In this document: piece by piece, positions 53,820 to 63,719 of the stretch
Position numbering within the stretch: position 1 is the first letter of the stretch
Layout of the letters: the number at the start of each line of letters is the position of its first letter
Assembly (NCBI GenBank): GCA_016192705.1
Contig: JACPTQ010000053.1
Span: 85,258-149,257 of the forward strand
Source: Deltaproteobacteria bacterium
GTDB lineage: Bacteria > Myxococcota > JACPTQ01
Direction of reading: 5' to 3'
Length of the DNA stretch: 64,000 bases
Notes under the pieces: generated by a model
What the model was told of the DNA's origin: nothing
The model's input: only the letters and a program-made list of their open reading frames with translations
Databases searched by the model: none
Translations under genes and position numbers: made by a program

Positions 53820-56765
53820 ATGGAAAGAGTACAGAAGCAGATGTTCGCTCTCCTCGGACTCGCCACGGCGATGGGATTCGTCGTGGGGTGCGCCGACATG
53901 GGTTTAGGTGAAGACGTCATCGAAGGCGACCCGGTCGTCACCGACGATGAATTCACAAAGGCCGACCATTTTACAAGCCGCAGCGCGGGGCCGACGGGAA
54001 GGTGGCGCGGGCAGAGCGATTTCGTTTCGGCGGCGCCGTTTCGATACTCGCCGTTCCTTCGGACAACGGCGGCTGAAGGCGCCGACGCAACCGCGAAAAC
54101 GGCTGAGCGCAAAGTCGAGGAGTCGGACATCTACAAACTCGATGGAAACCGCCTCTACATCCTCAATTCGTATCGTGGCCTCCACACGGTCGACGTCTCG
54201 TCGCCCGCGGCGCCGCGCCTTCTCGGTCGCAAAGCGATCTATGGAATGCCGAGCGAGATGTACGTTCGTTCGGGCTATGCGTTTGTCCTTGCGAACGATT
54301 GGCAAGGGTTGAACGCCGACGGCAACGATCTAAACCAGGGCGCGCAGCTTCGCGCGTACGACGTGCGTGGGTCGCGTCCGGCGGAAGTCGGCGCGTTCGA
54401 TATCGCGGGTTACGTCGTCGGGTCGCGCCTCGTCGGCAACGTGCTCTACATCGTCTCGAGCCATTGGGCGTGGGATGCAGCGACGAACCAGTCGACGGAG
54501 CGGATGTTCGTGCAGTCGATCAACATCGCGAATCCGGCGGCCCCGCGTTCGGTTGAGCGTGAGGAGTGGAAGGGCAGCGGTTGGACGGTCGCGGTGTCGC
54601 CCGATTACATGTTCATCGCGAACGGCGAGTGGACGGCGAACGCGTCGAAGACGAAGATTCGCGTCGTCGACATCAAGGACCCGAATGGCCGCATCACGAT
54701 CGGTGGAACGCTGACCGTCGACGGGAACCTGTGGCAAGAAGCGCGCATGGACTTCTTCGCGGGGCACCTTCGCGTCGTGACGCAGGGCTGGGATCGCGGC
54801 GGCTGGGCGAAGCTGTCGGTTGCGAAGATGAGCGCGACGCGAACGCTGTCGGTTGTCGGGACGCTCGACCTCGGCAACATCGGGACGCTCACGGGCGCCA
54901 AGTACGACGGAGAGAAGGGCTACCTCGTGCATGGGCAACAGGTCGACCCGCTTGACGTGATCGATTTGTCGAACCCGGCGCGCCCAACGCTCGTATCGCG
55001 GCTCGAAATCCCGGGCTTCTTTGATCACCTCGTCGCGCGTGGCGATCGCGTTCTCGCGGTCGGGCGTGAGCAGGTCGATGGCAAGTGGAAGATCGCGGTT
55101 GCGCTCTTCGACGTGTCGAACGCCGCGGCGCCGCGTGAGCTTTCGCGCGTCAATCTTGGCGAAGACTGGTCCTGGACACACAACGAGTCCGGCAAGATGA
55201 AGGAGATGTCGATCCTCGATAACCTCGGGCTCGTCGTCCTTCCTTACACAACTTACAACTACGACGGCGACCAGATGTGGGGCGCGGCGACCAGCCGGTT
55301 GCAGCTCCTTGGTTTGACGCGAACGGCGCTCACAAAGCTCGGCAGCGTCAGCTCGGCGGACTTTGCGGATCGCTCGTTCACGCTCGGCTCAAACCTCGGC
55401 GCGATTTCGTATCGCCGACTTGCGAGCTATTCGATCGCCGACCGCAATCGCCCGACCCTCGCGGGTGAGCTCGAATTGTCGCGGAACGTCGCGCAGGTCG
55501 CGCGCACGGCGGCGAACGTTGTCGAGCTCGTTGGCGATTACAGTGAGGCGCTTGAGCTTCGCGTGAAGCCGACGCAGAACGCCGATGACTCGGCGCCGCT
55601 TGGCCGCGTGACACTTACCGGCGAAGGCGGCTCGCTCTACACGAACGGCTCGTTCGTCTACGTCGTTGCAAACAGCTGGAAGAGCGGCGAGCAGAAGACG
55701 CTCGTGCATGTTGTGTCGACACTTCCGGCGTCGAACCCGCGGCTCCAAGGGACGCTCGAACTCACGGGTGTTTCGCAGGGCCGCTGGGGCGGGCCGATCA
55801 TCATGTCGCGCATCGCGTGCATCGGTGGCCGCTGCCCATGGTTCCGAAACGTCGTGAAGCCAGTCCAGGTGGACGGCAACATGCTCGTCTTCCATGGCAA
55901 CAAAGCGAAGACCGACGGGACAAGCGACGAAGTCCTCTTCGTTGTTGACCTCGCCGATCCGCGCACGCCGAAACTCGCGGCGACGCCGAAGCTCGATCTC
56001 GGAACTGTGGCCTCGCTCCATGCGACGGGCCGCAAGGTTCACGTGTCGACGCACGCGCCGTTTGAAATTGACGCGGCCTGCAACGCAACGACCTCGACGG
56101 ATCCAACGGATCCAGACGCGAGGCCGGTCCCGTCAAGCTGCGGCCAGACGGTCAAGTTCTTCGCGACAACGTTTAACCTCGACCGCCCCGCACAGCCGGT
56201 GCAAGGCGCGAAGGTGAACGTTCCGGGCCCCGTGGTCGATGCGTGGTCGTCGACGTCGGGCCAGACGTCGTACCTCGCGACGACCGACTCGCGCTACCGC
56301 AAGGAAAAAACAGCGCTCAAGTCGTTTGATACGTTGAAGCTGCGCTCTGACGGCAAGGCCCAACTGCTCGACCTTCGCCTCATCGACGACAGCGCCGACG
56401 AGCTTAAGCTCGCGGGGCGTCATGTGTACTACACCGAGACGAAGTGGCCGGAGACCTGGACGCCGACGTCGAAGCCGACCGTCAAGTTCCGTACGCTCTC
56501 GTACACGAATCCATTGGCGATTCGCCTCACGAACACGAAGACGTTCAGCTCGTACCGCAGTGTTGCGGACGTTCAGGGCGGGTTCGCGTTCTTGACGCGC
56601 GAGGGGAACAACCTCGACGCCTACAGCCTCGCGTACGCCGACGTTCCGTCGTTCAAGAAATCGACGCGCCTCTTCGGGTGGTCGACGCAGCTCGCCGTCG
56701 GAAGCGACAAGGTTGCGTTCGTCGCCGAGGGGAATTTCGGCCTCACCGAAATCAGCCTCCGCTAA
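53820..56765 (+). CDS. large beta-propeller-domain lipoprotein
   Basis: 981 residues. Lipobox VVGC after MERVQKQMFALLGLATAMGF (Cys23). The body is a beta-propeller family protein: SDIYKLDGNRLYILNSYRGLHTVDVS, GNVLYIVSSHW, EMSILDNLGLVVLPYTTYN, LYTNGSFVYVVANSW, PASNPRLQGTLELTG; many strands with Asp-rich turns. It starts DADLGED with Thr/Asp-rich mature N-terminus. Similar secreted propellers (PF09826 type) occur in archaea and deltaproteobacteria; some are protease- or adhesion-linked. ATG 53820 with GAGGAG 8 bases before. A terminator-like hairpin follows. Confidence 0.87.
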   Translation: MERVQKQMFALLGLATAMGFVVGCADMGLGEDVIEGDPVVTDDEFTKADHFTSRSAGPTGRWRGQSDFVSAAPFRYSPFLRTTAAEGADATAKTAERKVEESDIYKLDGNRLYILNSYRGLHTVDVSSPAAPRLLGRKAIYGMPSEMYVRSGYAFVLANDWQGLNADGNDLNQGAQLRAYDVRGSRPAEVGAFDIAGYVVGSRLVGNVLYIVSSHWAWDAATNQSTERMFVQSINIANPAAPRSVEREEWKGSGWTVAVSPDYMFIANGEWTANASKTKIRVVDIKDPNGRITIGGTLTVDGNLWQEARMDFFAGHLRVVTQGWDRGGWAKLSVAKMSATRTLSVVGTLDLGNIGTLTGAKYDGEKGYLVHGQQVDPLDVIDLSNPARPTLVSRLEIPGFFDHLVARGDRVLAVGREQVDGKWKIAVALFDVSNAAAPRELSRVNLGEDWSWTHNESGKMKEMSILDNLGLVVLPYTTYNYDGDQMWGAATSRLQLLGLTRTALTKLGSVSSADFADRSFTLGSNLGAISYRRLASYSIADRNRPTLAGELELSRNVAQVARTAANVVELVGDYSEALELRVKPTQNADDSAPLGRVTLTGEGGSLYTNGSFVYVVANSWKSGEQKTLVHVVSTLPASNPRLQGTLELTGVSQGRWGGPIIMSRIACIGGRCPWFRNVVKPVQVDGNMLVFHGNKAKTDGTSDEVLFVVDLADPRTPKLAATPKLDLGTVASLHATGRKVHVSTHAPFEIDAACNATTSTDPTDPDARPVPSSCGQTVKFFATTFNLDRPAQPVQGAKVNVPGPVVDAWSSTSGQTSYLATTDSRYRKEKTALKSFDTLKLRSDGKAQLLDLRLIDDSADELKLAGRHVYYTETKWPETWTPTSKPTVKFRTLSYTNPLAIRLTNTKTFSSYRSVADVQGGFAFLTREGNNLDAYSLAYADVPSFKKSTRLFGWSTQLAVGSDKVAFVAEGNFGLTEISLR

Positions 56766-56783
56766 TTTCGCAAATCTCGACTG

Positions 56784-56812
56784 GGGGCGCCTTCGGGTGC
56801 CCCTCCTCTTTT
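56784..56812 (+). terminator. Rho-independent terminator with UUCG loop
   Basis: GGGGCGCC-TTCG-GGTGCCCC stem (8 pairs, one G-U) then TCCTCTTTT. Lies between two convergent genes. Confidence 0.8.
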
Positions 56813-56823
56813 CAACAGAAAAC

Positions 56824-57990
56824 CTACCGATCGTACTCGCGAAGCATCTCTTCGCCGGCACGCCGAAATTCGTCGACCTCGCGGCGAAGCTCACGCGACG
56901 CGGGCCTCGCACGTTTCGTCTCCGTCGACTCCCGAGCCCCACCCACCGCGCGGGGTTTTTCTGTTTCCCTGCGCGATGATTCCGCGCGGACTCCCGTGGC
57001 GGCGCCCCGACGAACCGCACCACGGAGCCGCCGCTCCGGACGAACGTCAATCGGCTTCTTGATGCACGTCACACTGTCAAAGGGATCGCCTGCAACCACG
57101 ACGCGCGGTTCGCCAAGTCCCGGCCCGGTGACCTTCACGGCACCCTCTTTCGTTTCGATGTACACGTCCGAGCCACGCACCTCCACAGAAAAAACCGTCC
57201 CCGTGACTTCGACGCGCCACGCGCCCGCGCTCACGGCGAATTTCCCGTCTGCCCCCTTCGGCGCGATGTGTGCGGTGAGTTTGCCACGCTCGAGCTCAAG
57301 CTCCGTCCGCGTTTCCGTTATACGACGGGGAACCACGACGCTCGCCGCCGCGACTTCGATTCGGCTCGCAGCGCCCACCACAACCGACGCGGTTCCATTC
57401 GGCCCCGTCGAAATCTTCTCACCTACCGCAACCGCATCGCCTTCGCGCGCGTCGACCCCACCAATTCGCCCGCGCGTCGCCGCCGTGATGCGCCACAGAG
57501 CGCGCCGGCCGTCCACACGTCCCGTGCTCGGCGTGACGACTGCGATCCCGCGCTCGTCGTGGGCGCCGTCCATTCGTCGATCAGCGGTCTCCCTCGTTCG
57601 CGATTCGCCACGCGCCACGGCCCCACCTTCATCGCGCTTCGTCGTTCCATCGCCGCCCGGCAACCCCCACACAACGAGCGCCAGCGCCGCCGCGACCGCC
57701 GCCGCCGCGGGAATCCACAACCGCAAGTTGACCCGGGGCCCCTCGATCGCGCGCGCATGCCCTTCGACAAACGCCGCTTTCGACGCACGGTAGACGCGCG
57801 CCCAATCAACCTCCGGGGTCGGACCGCGCTCGCCCGCCTTCAACGCTCGCACGGTTGCGTCAGCCATAAGAAACCGATCCGCGCATCGCGCACACGTCGC
57901 GAGATGTCCGTCGTATTCCACGCGCGCCTCCTCGGCGAGATGTCCCTTCGCCCGCCTGAACGCCGTCTCATTGTCGTACCGGCAACGCAT
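56824..57990 (-). CDS. FecR-domain anti-sigma-like regulator
   Basis: 388 residues. A zinc-finger-like N-terminus (HLATCARCADRF), a membrane helix (LWIPAAAAVAAALALVVWGL), then a FecR-type domain (ALWRITAATRGRIGGVDA, EGDAVAVGEKISTGPNGTASVVVG, WRVEVTGTVFSVEVRG). The C-terminal tail is charged. FecR proteins sense outer-membrane signals and control an ECF sigma. Its ATG overlaps the stop of the sigma gene (TAATG). Confidence 0.88.
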   Translation of the reverse strand: MRCRYDNETAFRRAKGHLAEEARVEYDGHLATCARCADRFLMADATVRALKAGERGPTPEVDWARVYRASKAAFVEGHARAIEGPRVNLRLWIPAAAAVAAALALVVWGLPGGDGTTKRDEGGAVARGESRTRETADRRMDGAHDERGIAVVTPSTGRVDGRRALWRITAATRGRIGGVDAREGDAVAVGEKISTGPNGTASVVVGAASRIEVAAASVVVPRRITETRTELELERGKLTAHIAPKGADGKFAVSAGAWRVEVTGTVFSVEVRGSDVYIETKEGAVKVTGPGLGEPRVVVAGDPFDSVTCIKKPIDVRPERRLRGAVRRGAATGVRAESSRRETEKPRAVGGARESTETKRARPASRELRREVDEFRRAGEEMLREYDR

Positions 57991-58676
57991 TACCGCTTCA
58001 GGCCTCCCGTGACGTCCCCGCGCCGTCGAAACCGCTCCGCCAAAACCGTCGACTCCGCCGCGCGCGCCGCAAACTCACGCCGCGCGTAGAACAGCCGCGT
58101 ACGCACCGTAAACGAATTCGTCCCAAGCAACTCCGCAACCTCCGTCGAGGTCCGCCCTTCAAGGTCCGCAAGCACCAGCACCATCCGCCGCTTCGGCGAA
58201 AGCGTCGCGAGAATCCGATGCACCTCTTTAGCCTCGCTCGCCCCCGCGAGGTCGTCGTCAACGGTTGGCTCGATCCGCGCCTCTCCCGTCGCCTCGACCA
58301 CATCGAGCGACACACCGCTCCGCTCACGGTCGCGCTTCTCCCAACTTCGCATCGCCGTCCGAATGGCGATGCGGTACATCCACGTCGTGATGCGCGATTC
58401 AAATCGGTAGCTCGGAATCGATCGAAAGATTTCGATGAAAACGTTTTGCAGCAAGTCGTCAAATTCGTTCGCGCTCGACCATCGCCGCACGCACCGAAAG
58501 AGATGCGGCCGCACGCGCCCAAACAACTCGTCGAACGCTTCGCGCTCCCCCGCCTGCGCGGCGCGCACCAGCCGACAAAGCTCGTCTTCGTCGGCACCTG
58601 CCTCCGCGCGAAGTTCTGCGTCACCCGTCGCCGCGGCCGCAAGGTCGGGTTCATCGGACGTGTTTCCCAGCGCCAT
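57990..58676 (-). CDS. ECF-family sigma factor
   Basis: 228 residues. Region 2: EFDDLLQNVFIEIFRSIPSY, ITTWMYRIAIRTAMRSWEKR; region 4: RTSTEVAELLGTNSFTVRTRLFYARREF. Acidic N-terminal extension of about 50 residues. Paired with the FecR-like gene just downstream (1-base overlap). No TonB receptor gene is adjacent, so this is not a classic iron-uptake module. ATG 58676 has GGAGG very close before it, a poor spacing, so a downstream start is possible. Confidence 0.9.
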   Translation of the reverse strand: MALGNTSDEPDLAAAATGDAELRAEAGADEDELCRLVRAAQAGEREAFDELFGRVRPHLFRCVRRWSSANEFDDLLQNVFIEIFRSIPSYRFESRITTWMYRIAIRTAMRSWEKRDRERSGVSLDVVEATGEARIEPTVDDDLAGASEAKEVHRILATLSPKRRMVLVLADLEGRTSTEVAELLGTNSFTVRTRLFYARREFAARAAESTVLAERFRRRGDVTGGLKR

Positions 58677-58756
58677 CCTCCGAGACTCTTGGATTCCGCT
58701 CCCATTCTACATGATTGGTGCGCGAAAGGACCTGGACCGTTCAACCAAAATAAGTA

Positions 58757-60151
58757 TTAGATTCGAATTTCTTTCCAGGTGCCTTGCACGAATTTCCAGC
58801 CGGTCAAAACCGCGAGCCCCGTGATGTACATCCCGGCCGTGAGCCAAATCCCGACGAGCCCCCACTCGAGCGCGAGCCCAAAAACCGCTGACAATCCGAT
58901 GAGACAACCCGCGTGGAGTGCGACCTCGACGTACATGACGAATTTCGAATTGCCCGCCGCAAACAGCGCCTGTGGGAAAATGAGAGCGAGCGGCACCAGA
59001 ATTTCAAAGAAGCCGATAAGCCGCATCGCGTCTTCACCAGCACGAATCACGCTTTCGCTGTGGTTAAAAAGCCCAACCACCCAACCGGGAAATAAAACGG
59101 CGACGAGTCCCATCGTGCCAAAAATGAGCGCGCCGAGTTTCACCGTTTCCCAAACATAGAGTTCGGCGCGGTTGTACTGGCGCGCGCCCATCGACTGGCC
59201 GACCATAATTCCCGCGGCTGTTCCGAGTCCCATCGCGGGGATGAAGCAGAAGTGAAGAGCGTTGATGATGCACGCCGTCGCAGCGCCGTTGACCGCCGTC
59301 TGGACGCCGGTCTTCGCGGCGTCGATCGCATCGAGTCGCCCCGCGACAAACGTGAAAAACGCAAACCCGCTCATGAGAAAAACCGTGACGACCCCCTGTG
59401 GCCACGACAGGCGCGCGATTTCTTTCACCAATCGGATGTCGAAGTTTGCCATCTTGAATATCTGAAACCCCTCGCGGTATTTGCGCTTCAGACTCCACAG
59501 GATCATTACGACGAGGCCGATGAACGAACCCATGAGGCTGCCGTAACCCGCGCCCTCGACTTCGAGTTTCGGAAACCCGAGCTCACCGAAGATGAGAACG
59601 TAATTCGTCGCAAGGTTGACAGCTGTCATGATCGCTGCGGAGAAAAGGTGGACGTGGGTGCGGCCAATCGCATCGAAAAACGCCTTGAACGAAAACGTCG
59701 CAACCCACGGCAGGATGCAGAAAAACCGAATTTGGCAATACTGCACGCCGTATTCGATCACTTCGCGCTTCTTATGAAAAATTGGGAAAACGTACTTGAT
59801 GGTGAGCGCGCCGATCGGGGCGATGAGGGCGCCAACGATTGTCGCGATGAGAAATGAGTTCGCGAGCACCTTGCCCGCAAGATCATTCGCTTTTTCACCG
59901 AAGCGTCGCGCAACGAGAGCCTGAGTGCCGACTTGAATCGAACAAAAAAAACCGCCCACGAGCCACAAGATAATGAGCGCGGGCTCGAGCGCAGCGGCGG
60001 CATCCTCGGCCTTTTCGGCAGGCGAGAGGCGGCCAACCATCATCATGTCGGCGATGTTGCACGCCATTTGGATGAGCATGCCGAGCATGACCGGCATCGC
60101 GAGCTTCGACACGCGCGACATAATGGCCGGCACCGGGAGAACACGACGCAT
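58757..60151 (-). CDS. MATE-family multidrug/Na+ (H+) efflux transporter
   Basis: 464 residues from ATG 60151, about 12 helices in two bundles: [37 protein letters not shown] and [27 protein letters not shown] typical of MATE. It exports cationic drugs or metabolites in exchange for Na+ or H+. A longer frame to 60340 is antisense to the next gene and rejected. Confidence 0.9.
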   Translation of the reverse strand: MRRVLPVPAIMSRVSKLAMPVMLGMLIQMACNIADMMMVGRLSPAEKAEDAAAALEPALIILWLVGGFFCSIQVGTQALVARRFGEKANDLAGKVLANSFLIATIVGALIAPIGALTIKYVFPIFHKKREVIEYGVQYCQIRFFCILPWVATFSFKAFFDAIGRTHVHLFSAAIMTAVNLATNYVLIFGELGFPKLEVEGAGYGSLMGSFIGLVVMILWSLKRKYREGFQIFKMANFDIRLVKEIARLSWPQGVVTVFLMSGFAFFTFVAGRLDAIDAAKTGVQTAVNGAATACIINALHFCFIPAMGLGTAAGIMVGQSMGARQYNRAELYVWETVKLGALIFGTMGLVAVLFPGWVVGLFNHSESVIRAGEDAMRLIGFFEILVPLALIFPQALFAAGNSKFVMYVEVALHAGCLIGLSAVFGLALEWGLVGIWLTAGMYITGLAVLTGWKFVQGTWKEIRI

Positions 60152-60263
60152 AAGGGGCGCGAGATTACGACAACAGCGCCCGCGAGTCGATAGCCTGATT
60201 GCAGAGGCGCCCGTCTCCGCGAAATCATCGACGCTCACGCGCGCGCGTGCTATGGGGAGCGCC

Positions 60264-61268
60264 ATGTCGCCGCTGCGATGCCCGTTTCTCGCCGCAGACG
60301 TCATTATCGAGGTCGATGGCGATCGAGGAATTGTGCTCATTGATCGCCGGAATCCACCGCCGGGCTGGGCGATTCCGGGCGGCTTTGTCGATTACGGCGA
60401 ATCGGTGGAGGCGGCCGCTGTGCGCGAAGCAAAAGAAGAGACGGGGCTCGACGTCACACTCACCGACCTGCTCTATGTCTACTCCGACCCAACGCGCGAT
60501 CCGCGCCAGCACACGGTGACGCCGGTCTTTATTGGCATCGCAACTGGCGACCCGTGCGGCGCCGACGACGCCGAGCGCGCCGCCGTTTTCGGAAAAACGT
60601 CGCTGCCCACACCGCTCGCTTTCGACCACGCCCGTGTTCTCGCAGATTATTTCTCGTTCAGATCAACGGGCGCGCGTCCATCCCCCGCATCGTTTCTCGC
60701 GACCCGCCTAGATTCAGACGAGCGACGCGCGCTTATCGGAATTGCACGAGCGGCGGTTGCACGGGCCATTTCGGACGAGCCGGTTTCGCCCTCGTCGACG
60801 CCGACGACCGTCACTTCGCCTCGCCTCATGGCGCCACGCGGCGCATTCGTCACGCTCCACGTGGGGGGCGAACTGCGCGGATGCATCGGGACGCTCACGG
60901 CGGACGAGCCGCTTCGCGCGATCGTCGACGAGATGGCGTCATCGGCGGCAACGCGAGACCAACGATTTGAGCCCATTTCGCCTCGGGACCTCGATCGGTT
61001 GACCGTCGAAATCTCTGTTCTGTCGCCGCTGCGACGCGCGCGCCCCGACGAAGTTGAACCGGGACGACACGGGCTCCTTATCGCGCGCGGCCATGCGCGT
61101 GGCGTCTTGTTGCCGCAGGTTGCGACTGAGCACGGGTGGGACCGCGATCTGTTTTTGATGGAGACATGCCGTAAGGCGCACCTGCCGATCGACGCGTGGC
61201 GCGAAGCGGACACCGAGCTCTATGTCTTTGAGGCAGAAGTATTTGGTGACACCGATCGCGGGAGTTGA
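60264..61268 (+). CDS. Nudix hydrolase fused to AMMECR1 domain
   Basis: 334 residues from ATG 60264 (GGGGAG before it). Residues about 1-140: Nudix box [26 protein letters not shown] with REAKEETG (RExxEExG). Residues about 150-330: AMMECR1 domain with its signature [34 protein letters not shown] and [13 protein letters not shown]. Both domains are known, but as separate proteins; AMMECR1-like proteins are of unknown biochemical role. The fusion suggests a shared substrate, possibly a nucleotide derivative. Confidence 0.88.
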   Translation: MSPLRCPFLAADVIIEVDGDRGIVLIDRRNPPPGWAIPGGFVDYGESVEAAAVREAKEETGLDVTLTDLLYVYSDPTRDPRQHTVTPVFIGIATGDPCGADDAERAAVFGKTSLPTPLAFDHARVLADYFSFRSTGARPSPASFLATRLDSDERRALIGIARAAVARAISDEPVSPSSTPTTVTSPRLMAPRGAFVTLHVGGELRGCIGTLTADEPLRAIVDEMASSAATRDQRFEPISPRDLDRLTVEISVLSPLRRARPDEVEPGRHGLLIARGHARGVLLPQVATEHGWDRDLFLMETCRKAHLPIDAWREADTELYVFEAEVFGDTDRGS

Positions 61269-61372
61269 CTCCAGACCGATGTTGGATAAGTCTCCGCTAG
61301 ATTTTTGGGTGGAACGCATTGTAGACTAATTTTGTCCAGATTGGCCCGGGGGTTCGTGACCGGAGGGAGCAG

Positions 61373-61687
61373 ATGGCAACAATTATCACAGCGGAATGCA
61401 TCAACTGTGGCGCGTGTGAGCCGGAGTGCCCAAACAACGCCATTACCGAGGGCGAAGAGATCTACGTCATTGACCCGAACCTTTGTACGGAGTGCGTCGG
61501 ATTCCACGGGCAAGAGGCGTGCGCGGCGGTTTGCCCAGTCGATTGCTGCATCCCCGACACGAACAACGTCGAGACCGAAGAGCTTCTTCTCGAACGCGCG
61601 AAAAAGATTCATCCCGATAAGCAGATTCCTGCACTCACGGAGCTCTCTCCGTCGACGTCGCGCTTCCGCAAAGCGGCGGCTGGCTAA
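61373..61687 (+). CDS. 2[4Fe-4S] ferredoxin, YfhL/FdxN type
   Basis: 104 residues. First cluster CINCGACEPECP, second cluster CTECVGFHGQEACAAVCP with the longer loop (C-x2-C-x8-C-x3-C) typical of YfhL-like ferredoxins. The C-terminal about 40 residues extend beyond usual ferredoxins. GGAGGGAG precedes the ATG. Cytoplasmic electron carrier; it could serve the P450 at 38171, but nothing shows this. Confidence 0.93.
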   Translation: MATIITAECINCGACEPECPNNAITEGEEIYVIDPNLCTECVGFHGQEACAAVCPVDCCIPDTNNVETEELLLERAKKIHPDKQIPALTELSPSTSRFRKAAAG

Positions 61688-61701
61688 ATCCTCGGGAAGT
61701 C

Positions 61702-63039
61702 TTACGAAGTAAGCGCGGACGCCGGATCTCGGAACGCCGTTCGGATCGCCGGGATGAGTGCGCCCACGATGCACATTCCGATAACAAGCCCGGCTGCGAC
61801 AGCGATCGTTGTGGGCGCAAAGTGAAATAGGTCGACCGTCGCGAGGAGTGAATGCGGTTTGACGGCTCCGCGCACGAGTGCCGACACAGCGGCCGAGGCC
61901 GCAGCGCCCGTTCCTATCCCCAAACCCGCGGCTGAGAGCGCGACCCAAAACGCCTCGAACCCAACGAGTGACGAAATGAAGGTGCGCGTTGCGCCGAGGG
62001 CGCGAAGCGTTGCGAATTCGGTTGCGCGCTCGCGCGTGAGCGACGCAAAAATGTGGCCCATGTGGAGCCCAGCCACGACAAGGATGACGAGCGAGAGCGC
62101 GCCGAACAAATAGGTGAGCGCCGTGACGACTTGAATGACGAGCTCGGCGTAACGGTCGGTGCGACGCTTGAGCCCCATGGCTTCAGTCGAGGCGGCGACG
62201 TCGATGAGAGACTCGGGCGTCACCGTTTCGACGACGAGACTCTTGATCTCGAGCGCCGAGGGCCCGCCCGCAAACGTGCGGTTGAACTCGCGCACCACAT
62301 CGATCGGAAACGTAATGCCAACGAGGAGCGCATACCGCGAGAAGCCGACGATTTCGACCGTTCGCTCGACCGGTTGAACTTCGCCCGACTGCACGCGGCG
62401 CGCGCGCACGCCAAACCCCTGCCCGATGATGACGCTGAATCGAAAACCGAGAAATCGCTCGCGCGGAAACACGGGAACGCCGAGGCTCTCCGCGGCTTCG
62501 ACGTAAGTTTCGTAAAGTTGCGTCGACGCAATCGCGGGAATCGGCCGCCACGCCTCGGCCCCCGGGTGTCGAAACTTCTCGCGGTTGCCGACAAACCCCT
62601 TGTCGCGCGCGAGCAGCGCGGGATCGAGCCCCTCCGCGGGGATGAGCATCTTGACGCCCACGGTGCGCCCAAAAAACGCCTGCGCCTCTTCGTCTTTGAG
62701 GTAGCCGATGATCGGCAAATCCGCGCTCATTTTTTCGTACGTGCGCCGAACGCCCGGAAGCGCCGCGACGCGCTTCGCGGATGCGTCGTTGAACCGCTTG
62801 GCGTCGCCCCCCACGCGCGCGCCCGGAGCCAACGGATCGGGCGACACTTCGATTTGGTTGGGTGGCAACGTCGGGAAGATTCGGTCGCGTGCGATGCGAT
62901 CGACGCCGGCGCCGGCCGCAGCAAAGAAAACGAAGCTCGCGGCACCAACCGCAAGACCAGCCGCCGCAATAAGAAAGGTGAGCCACGAACGCGCGAGATT
63001 CTTGAACGACAACCGCAGCGCACCCGCGAGGACCATCAC
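61702..63039 (-). CDS. MacB/FtsX-type ABC transporter permease
   Basis: 445 residues. N-terminal helix (ALRLSFKNLARSWLTFLIAAAGLAVG), a large periplasmic domain of the MacB core type (about 40-270), and three C-terminal helices with FtsX pattern (FASLTRERATEFATLRALGAT; LVGFEAFWVALSAAGLGIGTG). Its start overlaps the stop of the ATPase gene by 4 bases. Such exporters act on lipoproteins, peptides or antibiotics. Confidence 0.88.
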   Translation of the reverse strand: MMVLAGALRLSFKNLARSWLTFLIAAAGLAVGAASFVFFAAAGAGVDRIARDRIFPTLPPNQIEVSPDPLAPGARVGGDAKRFNDASAKRVAALPGVRRTYEKMSADLPIIGYLKDEEAQAFFGRTVGVKMLIPAEGLDPALLARDKGFVGNREKFRHPGAEAWRPIPAIASTQLYETYVEAAESLGVPVFPRERFLGFRFSVIIGQGFGVRARRVQSGEVQPVERTVEIVGFSRYALLVGITFPIDVVREFNRTFAGGPSALEIKSLVVETVTPESLIDVAASTEAMGLKRRTDRYAELVIQVVTALTYLFGALSLVILVVAGLHMGHIFASLTRERATEFATLRALGATRTFISSLVGFEAFWVALSAAGLGIGTGAAASAAVSALVRGAVKPHSLLATVDLFHFAPTTIAVAAGLVIGMCIVGALIPAIRTAFRDPASALTS

Positions 63040-63719
63040 GACGCGAGCCGCCCCTCTTCCATGCGAAGAACCCGACGCGCGGCTTTCGCCATCCGGTCTT
63101 CGTGCGTCACAACAACAATCGTCACGCCGCGTTCAGCGTGCAGTCGCTCGAGGATCGCGACGATCTCCGCGCCTGTCTTGGCGTCGAGGTTCCCGGTCGG
63201 CTCGTCGCCAAGAACGATCTTGGGTTCGTTGAAAAGCGCCCGCGCAATTGCGACGCGCTGACGCTCGCCGCCCGAGAGGATTCCAGGTCGATCGCCCGCC
63301 ATCCGTTCGAGCCCCACTTCGCGAAGCTGTTCGACCGCGCGCCGCGACGCCTCCGCACGAGAAAGGCGCCGGCGTCCGTTCGCACCTGCGAAGAAGGACG
63401 GCACAAAAACATTCTCCGCGCACGTCAAATGCGGCAGGAGGTGAAACGACTGAAACACGAAACCGATCGCCTCGTTTCGAAAGCCCGAAAGCGCGGCGTC
63501 GCTCATGGCGCTGAGTTCCGTCCCGTTGACTGAAAGAGCGCCCGCGTAGCCACGATCGAGCCCACCCAAGCATTGGAGAAACGTCGTTTTCCCCGACCCA
63601 CTCGCGCCGAGTATCGCGACGAACTCACCATCCGCGATGTCACAGTCGATTCCGCGGAGAGCTTCGACCCGTCCGCGCGGCGCCTCAAACGAACGCCTGA
63701 GACCGCGAACCGAAATCAC
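63036..63719 (-). CDS. ABC transporter ATP-binding protein, LolD/MacB type
   Basis: 227 residues. Walker A GASGSGKTT, LSGGERQRVAIARAL signature, Walker B KIVLGDEPTGNLD, and the LolD/MacB-type GFVFQSFHLLPHLTCAENV region. GTG 63719 overlaps the previous gene's stop (GTGA). Energises the permease at 61702. Confidence 0.92.
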   Translation of the reverse strand: MISVRGLRRSFEAPRGRVEALRGIDCDIADGEFVAILGASGSGKTTFLQCLGGLDRGYAGALSVNGTELSAMSDAALSGFRNEAIGFVFQSFHLLPHLTCAENVFVPSFFAGANGRRRLSRAEASRRAVEQLREVGLERMAGDRPGILSGGERQRVAIARALFNEPKIVLGDEPTGNLDAKTGAEIVAILERLHAERGVTIVVVTHEDRMAKAARRVLRMEEGRLAS

